A stretch of DNA of 5,940 nucleotides from Leptospiraceae bacterium (GTDB lineage: Bacteria > Spirochaetota > Leptospiria > Turneriellales > Turneriellaceae). This document shows, piece after piece, positions 1 to 5,868 of the stretch. The notes below the pieces were generated by a model. It saw only the letters and a program-made list of their open reading frames with translations, did no database searches and was not told the origin of the DNA. The translations under genes and the position numbers were made by a program. The stretch spans positions 1-5,940 of the forward strand of contig JAEUSA010000253.1 of NCBI GenBank assembly GCA_016788945.1, given 5' to 3'. How positions within the stretch are numbered: position 1 is the stretch's first letter; the number at the start of each line of letters is the position of its first letter.

Positions 1-428
1 CGATCCGTTATCCCGAGTTTTTTCTGCCGCTACAAGAAGAGGCGCGTCAGGAAAAATACCGCAATTCGCAGCTGAAAGGTATCGACACCACCGCACTCGC
101 CGAAAAAATGCGTTTGCTAATCGACGAAGAGAAGGTCTGGCTCGACGACCGCTTATCGGTAAAAAGTCTCGCGCAGCTATTGCAGGTATCGCCGCACCAG
201 CTTTCAGAGTTCATCAACGTGCGCTACGGGAGAAATTTTTCGAGCCTGGTAAACGAATACCGCGTCGCCGAGGCAAAGCGCCTGCTCTGTGAAGATCAGG
301 AAAAAAGTGTCATCGAGATCGCCTTTGCCTCGGGCTTCGGCACAAAATCCAGCTTTAATTCCGTGTTCCTGAAGAATACCGGTATGTCGCCGCTGCAATA
401 CCGGCGCTCACAAACGGCTAAAAAATAA
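1..428 (+). CDS. AraC-family transcriptional regulator, C-terminal part (5' end outside window)
   Basis: The frame is open from base 3 to the TAA at 426-428, giving about 141 residues, so the gene enters from the left and its start is not seen. The ATG at 108 is internal, because coding-like sequence continues upstream of it (RYPEFFLPLQEEARQEKYR and on). The visible part is the two-helix-turn-helix DNA-binding domain of the AraC/XylS family. The first HTH lies around SLAQLLQVSPHQLSEFIN. The second carries the family signature: SVIEIAFASGFGTKSSFN, then F.K.TGMSPLQYRR close to the C-terminus. The linker just before the domain (EKYRNSQLKGID) resembles Leptospira AraC proteins that have membrane-spanning N-terminal halves. 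That is recalled, and the N-terminal half is not visible here. The gene converges on the beta-barrel gene and overlaps it by 11 bases. Whether it regulates that operon is unknown. Family assignment is secure; sensor and targets are not. Confidence 0.93.
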   Translation, partial: IRYPEFFLPLQEEARQEKYRNSQLKGIDTTALAEKMRLLIDEEKVWLDDRLSVKSLAQLLQVSPHQLSEFINVRYGRNFSSLVNEYRVAEAKRLLCEDQEKSVIEIAFASGFGTKSSFNSVFLKNTGMSPLQYRRSQTAKK

Positions 429-1758
429 CCCGCGCCGATACTTCGCTGTACCAGCCGAGCCCGCTCACTGTGTACTCCCCGTTGGAGGCACCGGTGAAAA
501 AGTTATTCTGCCAGGTCAGTGTAAAGTTGAAGAGCGGGTTATAGGTGAATAATTGGGAAATGACCGCTGTCTTATCGCTCAGGTTACCAAATCCATTGAG
601 GCCGAGAGTCATATCGGTCACGATAAACCGCGCAAAGGTGATAAATAGCCCGAGGTAGTGCTGGCCATAAAAGTTTGGTCTGTAGAGACCGTTCTGTACG
701 AAATATCCGCGCACTGCTGCGTTTTGCGCAAAGACGCTATCGCTGTAACCGGCGCCGTTGTAAAAGTATTCGACGTTCACCCCGAGGCGATCGGCGACAT
801 TAAAAACTTCGAAACTACGGCCAAAACTGATTACACCCTTAAACACATGCTGATCGCGCAATTGAAATGTGCGCGGATTCAGTATATTGAACGTATTCAC
901 GTCGATGCGCTGCGCATTGTCACCATAGGCGTACGTCGCTTCGGCGCGCCAGTCGAGAGTCAGAAAACGCGTACTCGCTTCGACGAGGTAGGTCGGCACT
1001 TTTTTCTGCGCGACAATCACGCCTGCGGCAATTTCTGCACGACTGACGGCGACTTCGGCTTTGAACGCCTGCAGCACATCTTCGGCGCGCGTGCTTTTAC
1101 CGACGCCGGTAAACGAATAGAAATTCAGGTTACTGCCGAACGGTATGTGCGTGCGCAGACCATATGTACCCTCGCGAAACTGGAATGCATCGGTCGCGCT
1201 TCTGAGTTCGGTATTGATTACGTCAGATGGATTCCAGAAAAAACCGCGACCCCAGACGAGTACCTGTTTGCCGGCCCGAAAGTACACGGTGCGCGCAATA
1301 TTCGCATCGACAAAAGCTTCGGTGAACCGATAGTCGGCATACACCGTCTCATTGTAGCGCGTCACCGCACCCGTCGTCGCATCGGTAATCGTGTGTTGTT
1401 CGGACTTCCCCTGTGCATAGACATTGTTCACGAGATTGACGACGGCTTTTGTACTGCGGCGCGCGCGGGCTTCGACGAGCAGGTTGTTCTGCAACTGGTT
1501 GTTCAGCGTATTCTGCGCCGTGGAAGCGTCGTTTCCCGAAAGCCAGTCGCGGTTCATGGTGTATGAATTACGGCTGTTGATCGAGCCCGAGATATTGATC
1601 GATTCTTTTTCGGTGCTTTCTTCGACCTTGTTATCGGCGACCTTTTCGACCGGGGTAACGGTCTCACCCTCCGAAAACATTTGGTTTTCGTCTATTTTCT
1701 CCGTTTGCGCAAAGGCGCCGGCGGAGAAAATTGCATAAAAAAGGAAAATCCGCCGCAC
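418..1758 (-). CDS. Outer-membrane beta-barrel protein, porin-like, last gene of the Lol-like operon
   Basis: This is a 446-residue protein of the outer membrane. Residues 1-17 form a signal peptide: MRR, a hydrophobic stretch FLFYAIFSAG, then AFA before Q18. Residues 20-52 are an acidic, low-complexity linker rich in Glu, Val, Thr and Lys. From about 55 onward, alternating polar and aromatic strands suggest a barrel, and the chain ends in ARVIF, a terminal Phe as recognised by the BAM machinery. Residues 158-181 (YFRAGKQVLVWG, then RGFFWNPSDVIN) resemble the G.Q...WG...NP.D.iN motif of DUF1302-like barrels, which are often encoded beside LolA-like proteins; this match is from memory. The start is GTG, directly after the TAA of the upstream gene and in the same frame. 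No in-frame start is possible upstream, and the next Met (27) would lose the signal peptide. The ribosome site is weak (GAG, seven bases before GTG), so translational coupling is likely. Barrel and secretion are well supported; the cargo is unknown. Confidence 0.85.
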   Translation of the reverse strand: MRRIFLFYAIFSAGAFAQTEKIDENQMFSEGETVTPVEKVADNKVEESTEKESINISGSINSRNSYTMNRDWLSGNDASTAQNTLNNQLQNNLLVEARARRSTKAVVNLVNNVYAQGKSEQHTITDATTGAVTRYNETVYADYRFTEAFVDANIARTVYFRAGKQVLVWGRGFFWNPSDVINTELRSATDAFQFREGTYGLRTHIPFGSNLNFYSFTGVGKSTRAEDVLQAFKAEVAVSRAEIAAGVIVAQKKVPTYLVEASTRFLTLDWRAEATYAYGDNAQRIDVNTFNILNPRTFQLRDQHVFKGVISFGRSFEVFNVADRLGVNVEYFYNGAGYSDSVFAQNAAVRGYFVQNGLYRPNFYGQHYLGLFITFARFIVTDMTLGLNGFGNLSDKTAVISQLFTYNPLFNFTLTWQNNFFTGASNGEYTVSGLGWYSEVSARVIF

Positions 1759-2508
1759 TTATTTACTCAGATTCTCAAGATATGCCTTGGTAAATATTTT
1801 CGGATCAAGTTTCTTGAGCGACACGCCGGATATTTCGAGTACTGTTTTGTTGCCCTTTTCAAATTCGTCGACGAACATCCCCTTTAGCAGAATGTATTTG
1901 CCTTCGATCTGTGTGTATTTGATAAAATATGCCGTCTGCATGAGAGTGCCCGACAAAGAATAGGATTGCACCTTGAGCTGTAAAAAGGTATCTTTTTCAA
2001 CCCAGTAAATCTGCTTCGGATAGGTGACGTCGCGCACTTTCGCGACAACGGTAAACTTCCAGACTTTTTTATTGCCGAGCATTTCTTCGACGATGTCTTC
2101 TTTGCCATTGGCATCGACATACGGTTTATAGAGTTCAGTCGTCTTTTTGCGTTCAAAATCACCGGCTTTGGTGTCGGTGCCGTTGATGCTTTCGTCGCGG
2201 TTGATATGCTGAAAGGTGCGCGTATTCTGCCGGTACATCCAGAAGTTGTTGCCGGTGCGCAGGTAGCCGTTGCCTTTCTCTGACTGCGGTGCGGTGGTCA
2301 CCATCAGAAATTCGTCACCCTGGTCGCGGCGAAAGAACAGCGTTTCAAAATTCTTCGTACCCTGGCCGACTTTCTGCTGCGTCAGCGCAACTTTCGCGGA
2401 AAAGTCGCTGATCTGCGACATGCGCTTGTCTATTTCTTGGAGTATCGTGTTCACGCTAATGGCGTGAAGCGGTACCAAGCTACATGAGATTGCAATGATC
2501 CATTTCAT
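1759..2508 (-). CDS. LolA-like periplasmic protein (outer membrane lipoprotein-sorting family)
   Basis: This 249-residue protein is a probable periplasmic carrier of lipid or acylated protein. A short signal peptide covers residues 1-16 or so (MKWIIAISCSLVPLHA). Cys9 is too close to the N-terminus to be a convincing lipobox, so a soluble periplasmic protein is more likely than a lipoprotein. The body fits the LolA-like family annotated as outer membrane lipoprotein-sorting protein: a helix with an amphipathic pattern (NTILQEIDKRMSQISDF), then successive beta strands. It includes the typical G.GYLRTGNNFWMYRQNTRTFQ segment (79-100), followed by a GTDTKAGDF turn (110-118) and late strands (YWVEKDTFLQLKVQSYS). 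The start is well set: AGGAG at 2514-2518 lies five bases before the ATG. The gene follows the two permeases after a 63-base gap with a terminator-like hairpin and abuts the barrel gene. The position suggests it receives cargo from the permeases. Family confidence is good; cargo is not shown. Confidence 0.88.
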   Translation of the reverse strand: MKWIIAISCSLVPLHAISVNTILQEIDKRMSQISDFSAKVALTQQKVGQGTKNFETLFFRRDQGDEFLMVTTAPQSEKGNGYLRTGNNFWMYRQNTRTFQHINRDESINGTDTKAGDFERKKTTELYKPYVDANGKEDIVEEMLGNKKVWKFTVVAKVRDVTYPKQIYWVEKDTFLQLKVQSYSLSGTLMQTAYFIKYTQIEGKYILLKGMFVDEFEKGNKTVLEISGVSLKKLDPKIFTKAYLENLSK

Positions 2509-2513
2509 ATCTG

Positions 2514-2518
2514 CTCCT
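2514..2518 (-). promoter_or_regulatory. Ribosome binding site of the LolA-like gene
   Basis: AGGAG on the minus strand lies five bases before the ATG at 2508. It is the clearest Shine-Dalgarno in the operon. The other starts overlap or abut the upstream stop and have a weaker site or none, so this gene can be translated independently while the others appear coupled. The site begins two bases after the T tract of the hairpin. Confidence 0.8.
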
Positions 2519-2520
2519 GA

Positions 2521-2552
2521 AAAACAACTCCCCTCTCCCTCCGGGAGAGGGG
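2521..2552 (-). terminator. Terminator-like hairpin between permease B and the LolA-like gene
   Basis: Read on the minus strand, CCCCTCTCCC and GGGAGAGGGG (2552-2543 and 2539-2530) form a 10-bp stem with a three-base loop GGA, all GC-rich. Two bases later comes TTGTTTTT, then C and the AGGAG of the next gene. This has the shape of a Rho-independent terminator. Because it sits inside an otherwise tight operon, partial termination (attenuation) or protection of an mRNA end is more plausible than a full stop. No promoter is visible in the few bases between it and the LolA-like start. Confidence 0.5.
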
Positions 2553-2571
2553 GCGGGGGTGAGGGAGAGGG
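2530..2571. repeat. G-rich palindromic repeat unit, REP-like
   Basis: The 42-base block has one left arm, CCCTCTCCCTC (2531-2541), and two possible right arms. GGGAGAGGG (2543-2551) pairs over 9 bp with a three-base loop, and GAGGGAGAGGG (2561-2571) pairs over 11 bp with a 19-base loop. GGGAGAGGG thus occurs as a direct repeat, 20 bases apart. Between the two right arms lies GGGCGGGGGT. Its make-up is quite unlike the flanking genes and resembles short CCCTCTCCC...GGGAGAGGG...GGGTGAGGG palindromes dispersed between genes in many bacterial genomes, as recalled from memory. Whether it is repeated elsewhere in this genome cannot be seen from one copy. Confidence 0.6.
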
Positions 2572-4344
2572 TTATTCATAATGCCTCAGAGCTTCGGCTG
2601 CATCGAGCTTGGCCGCACGCCGCGACGGAAAGTACGCCGTCAGCGTTGACACCGCCAGAATCATGACGATGCTCCGGATAATATCGCTGACATACGGCAG
2701 AAAATAGAGCTTCTTTTTACTGAGAAAAATACCGAGAACGCTCTGCGTTTCGATCTTGAAGGCAGATAAGCCCCCCATCACGATGAATGCCAGCACAAGA
2801 CCGGCGATTGCTGAAAACAGTGCCAGTTGAAAAGTTTCGATGAGGAATATGTTGCGTACATCGGCGCGGCGCACCCCAATCGCGCGCATGGTACCGATTT
2901 CGCGCGTGCGCTCACGTATTGTCATGCGCAGCGTATTAATAACGCCGATCAGAATAATAAAGAACATGATCAGCACGGCAATGACCGTGATGTTGTTCAA
3001 CGCAGATTCGAGGTCGAGTACCTGGCTTGCGCTTTCGTACATAGTACGCACGTCGATCGCTGGGCCATAAAAGTTGGTCTTGCGCAGTTCCTGATTTTTT
3101 TTCATCAGGTCATCACCCGTCGCGGTGCGCGGCAACAGGCGAAATTCGGGGGCGAGCAAAGCTTTCCATTCGGCCGTGAGCTTGTCGGCATCGGGAAATA
3201 CCCTGTCTTGCGGCAGATCGCTCAGATACGCACGGTAAAAACCTGATTCTGAGAGTAACGCATCGGCGCGGGGTAAATCCGCCGCCGGTGCATAGATGCC
3301 CGTCACTGTATATAATTGTTCAACGCTTTCTGTTGCGTGAATCGAACGAAAACGCAGCGACACTTTGTCACCTTCGGCCGCGCCCAATGCTGCGGCGGTT
3401 TCAGCCGAAAGCAGAATCAGATCATTGTCGCGGTCGCGGAAGAGTTTGCCCTCGTTGAGCACGAGCGATTTTTGCACCAGCGGGGATTTCTCAAATTCCT
3501 GCACAAGGCCGGCCGTCAGTACGGGCGCTGTTTTTTTACCGTTTACCAGTTCACCGCGAATCGCCGCAACACCGGGCTTCAGCATAGCGTGTATTTTGTC
3601 GGCCATGCGCTTCACCGATTCAGGGGAATCGAACTGCTTGAAGGTCACCTGCAGCGAACCCGTTTCATTGTCCCGCATGCCGCGCAGTACCTTAAGATTT
3701 TTGAGCGGTAAAAACATCGCGCCCGATTCAAACATACTCTCTGACTTGAGCAACATCACGACGGTAAAACGCGCGCTCTGCTCTTGCCCGCTGATGGTTT
3801 TGAGGCGCATTTTGAGAGTGTCGAAAAGTTTGACGTTGAGCGCCTTCGCCTTGTCGGCAAAAACCGCAACCGGATTTTCATATTGGTTCGAGAGGAAATC
3901 CTGAATATTGCCCTCGCTGACGCGACTCAGCAGGTATTCCGCGTCAGAGGACTGCGCAGGGTCGGCAGATGCGCCTAAGTCAAGCGGCACCACAATCACG
4001 TTTTCACCCTTGCCTACACCGATCGCCCGCGAAAACACCGCGACGTTCTCTGATATCTCGCGTATACCCGGCAGGTTCTGTTGCAGCAGGTTCGTGTAGA
4101 ACGCGCGATCACGAATCAGCGGCGGTTGCGCACGCGCACGTTCGAGCACCGCGAGCTCGAGGTGGCCTGTCATCTGTACGACAACCTTATTGAGCAGCGT
4201 ATCAGTAATACCGCGGGAAAATGAGTTGGCGACGATCAGAATCATGGTGCCAAAGGCGATTGCCACGCCTAACAGCAAATTGCGGCGTCGCTGGCGAATC
4301 AGGTTGCGGAAGGCGAGCGAAGTGAGAAGTTTAAGGCGCTGCAT
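2572..4344 (-). CDS. ABC transporter permease, MacB/LolC/FtsX type (permease B)
   Basis: This 590-residue inner-membrane permease has the type VII ABC exporter layout. One membrane helix lies at about 23-42, after a basic N-terminus (AFRNLIRQRRRNLLLG). A large periplasmic domain spans about 43-450. Three more helices lie at about 451-472, 498-525 and 553-573. The cytoplasmic coupling helix between helices 2 and 3 is intact (ERTREIGTMRAIGVRR, 478-493). The C-terminus carries the family ending PSRRAAKLDAAEALRHYE. MacB-like permeases use ATP hydrolysis on the cytoplasmic side to move the periplasmic domain, without a transport path through the membrane. At 590 residues it is longer than typical LolC/LolE (about 400), and the extra length is periplasmic. 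The ATG directly follows the TAA of permease A in the same frame. A GAGG lies six bases before the ATG, inside the end of the upstream gene. It likely pairs with permease A as a heterodimer. Family is clear; substrate is unknown. Confidence 0.93.
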   Translation of the reverse strand: MQRLKLLTSLAFRNLIRQRRRNLLLGVAIAFGTMILIVANSFSRGITDTLLNKVVVQMTGHLELAVLERARAQPPLIRDRAFYTNLLQQNLPGIREISENVAVFSRAIGVGKGENVIVVPLDLGASADPAQSSDAEYLLSRVSEGNIQDFLSNQYENPVAVFADKAKALNVKLFDTLKMRLKTISGQEQSARFTVVMLLKSESMFESGAMFLPLKNLKVLRGMRDNETGSLQVTFKQFDSPESVKRMADKIHAMLKPGVAAIRGELVNGKKTAPVLTAGLVQEFEKSPLVQKSLVLNEGKLFRDRDNDLILLSAETAAALGAAEGDKVSLRFRSIHATESVEQLYTVTGIYAPAADLPRADALLSESGFYRAYLSDLPQDRVFPDADKLTAEWKALLAPEFRLLPRTATGDDLMKKNQELRKTNFYGPAIDVRTMYESASQVLDLESALNNITVIAVLIMFFIILIGVINTLRMTIRERTREIGTMRAIGVRRADVRNIFLIETFQLALFSAIAGLVLAFIVMGGLSAFKIETQSVLGIFLSKKKLYFLPYVSDIIRSIVMILAVSTLTAYFPSRRAAKLDAAEALRHYE

Positions 4345-5868
4345 TTAATCCCTCGAAATGGCATCGAGCGGCGTGATACGCCGCGAAACTATGATCGGAT
4401 AAATCGATGCGATGACCGTCACGAGAGCCAGCTCAATGACGCCCACCATCACGTCGGAAACGCCAAGGTATGGCGTGAAGGTCTTGCCGCCGAACAGCAG
4501 TTGCAGAATGTTATTTTCTGCGGTAATTTTCATCGCCTTCAAAACCGGCACGGCTCCCGCGCCGACAAGAATGCCCAACCCGCCGAAGATCAGTGCGAGG
4601 CAGGCCGTCTCGATAAAAAACATCACGGTCACAAAACGTTTCTGTGCCCCGACCGCGCGCATCATACCGAGCTCCGCAGTGCGCTCCAGCGCCGCCATCG
4701 AAAGCGTATTCATGATAATGATAATGGCGACAAAGAAGATAAACAAGACAAACCCGGTCAGCGCGCCGCGAATGATGCCCGCCATATCACCCAATTGACC
4801 GATGGCTTTTTGCCAGGTGACGGCCTGCGCCGGCGCACCGGCAGCCTTGAAGCCTGCGTTGAGCTTAGAAACGGCGGTGTCGATGCCCTGCCCGGTTTTG
4901 AGCTTCACGAACACGACGTTGTATGCCCCGGCATCGGTCGCGGGTTTCGGTGCGGTGGATTTCTCCTTGAGTTTTTTGAGCGTTTTCGTCAGTTCAGCTT
5001 TGCCCGATTTTGCCTGAACGACGGTAGCCTCATTAAAGAGTGCATCGAGATTCTCGGTCTTCGCAATCAGCGCCTTGGTGTCGGCTTTGAGATCGGTTGC
5101 CGCATCGGTCGAAGTCACCCATTGAAAACATTCGCGGAATGTCTCGATATCCATGATGTTGAAAAACTTCCAGTAATCGTCGAGGAACTCGTAGCGGACA
5201 ATACCGCGAATATCTGAGCGCACGTCGAACGCCGTAGAATCACCCGATGCGCCCATCAACACGAGCGAATCTTTGACGATCATTTTGTCGCGGTACTTTT
5301 TCGCCTCATCAGAAAAATTCTTTTCATCGAGCGGAAAACCGGCGGGCTTGAGCCAGATATTCTGGTCGTTGAAGAATCTGGTCCGCCGGCCCTGGCTCAC
5401 CAGCGTGCCGCGCTCACCCTCAGCAAGCAGACGACCTTCAACCAGCTTCACATTTTCCCTGAACATGGTGTTGTATGCGGGAAAATCGACGCCTAACAGC
5501 ATAGCAAAATCGATATCGCCCTCTTCGGTGAGAACAAAACTGAAGCCGCGCGCCGCCGGCAGATAGCTGGCGATGTAATCTTGCGTCGAGAGAACGGACT
5601 TCACTTTATCGAAATTACGAATCAGTGCAATATCTTTGCCCATCGGCGTAAAAAGAATATTAGGATTTTCCTGTGCTTCGGAGATGATAACGACATGGCC
5701 GGTGAAGCGTTCGACGATGTTTTCACTTAAGCCCCGGTTCATGCCGCTCGTTACGGCATTGCCAAGAGTCATGATCAGTGCACCGAGAAAAAGAATCGCG
5801 CCAATAACAAAACTTTTGCCTTTGTGGCGCAGCAGATTGCGGGCAGCTATGGTAAAAGCAATTCTCAT
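4345..5868 (-). CDS. ABC transporter permease, MacB/LolC/FtsX type (permease A)
   Basis: This 507-residue inner-membrane permease shares the layout of its downstream neighbour but is clearly different in sequence. The N-terminus is typical (AARNLLRHKGKSF), with membrane helix 1 at about 19-40. The periplasmic domain covers about 41-365, and helices 2-4 lie at about 369-391, 412-440 and 470-494. Helix 2 has a run of isoleucines (VAIIIIMNT). The coupling helix is ERTAELGMMRAVGAQKR (395-411), and the C-terminus ends in SRRITPLDAISRD, matching the usual PARRAA.LDP.EALR pattern. Residues 285-315 of the periplasmic domain form a Lys/Ala/Thr-rich, probably flexible segment. The ATG overlaps the stop of the preceding frame as ATGA (5865-5868). 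No Shine-Dalgarno is visible before it, so translation probably depends on the upstream gene. Two unlike permeases in a row recall LolC with LolE more than the homodimeric MacB, but both periplasmic domains are larger than in LolC/E. Confidence 0.93.
   Translation of the reverse strand: MRIAFTIAARNLLRHKGKSFVIGAILFLGALIMTLGNAVTSGMNRGLSENIVERFTGHVVIISEAQENPNILFTPMGKDIALIRNFDKVKSVLSTQDYIASYLPAARGFSFVLTEEGDIDFAMLLGVDFPAYNTMFRENVKLVEGRLLAEGERGTLVSQGRRTRFFNDQNIWLKPAGFPLDEKNFSDEAKKYRDKMIVKDSLVLMGASGDSTAFDVRSDIRGIVRYEFLDDYWKFFNIMDIETFRECFQWVTSTDAATDLKADTKALIAKTENLDALFNEATVVQAKSGKAELTKTLKKLKEKSTAPKPATDAGAYNVVFVKLKTGQGIDTAVSKLNAGFKAAGAPAQAVTWQKAIGQLGDMAGIIRGALTGFVLFIFFVAIIIIMNTLSMAALERTAELGMMRAVGAQKRFVTVMFFIETACLALIFGGLGILVGAGAVPVLKAMKITAENNILQLLFGGKTFTPYLGVSDVMVGVIELALVTVIASIYPIIVSRRITPLDAISRD

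Noticed and set aside
377..406. Short palindromes (ATACCGGTAT and CGCCG/CGGCG) as a terminator for the minus-strand operon
   Set aside because: The stems are only about five pairs, no T tract follows on the minus strand, and they lie in conserved AraC coding sequence.
108..428. The AraC-type gene as a complete small protein starting at 108
   Set aside because: The same frame is open to the window edge with family-like sequence before the ATG, so the gene is cut by the window and is not a short stand-alone protein.
658..1566. A 302-codon + strand open frame opposite the beta-barrel gene
   Set aside because: Its translation shows no signal peptide, domain or coherent composition, and it is antisense to a protein with a clear signal peptide and barrel pattern. 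It is a shadow produced by codon bias in the real gene.
2482..2484. Cys9 of the LolA-like protein as a lipoprotein lipobox cysteine
   Set aside because: Only eight residues precede it, too few for a normal signal peptide, and AIS before the Cys is a poor lipobox. A signal peptide cut near residue 16 fits better.
4501..5217. A 238-codon + strand open frame opposite permease A
   Set aside because: The product is rich in His, Arg and Cys with no recognisable motif. The opposite strand encodes an intact permease across the same bases.
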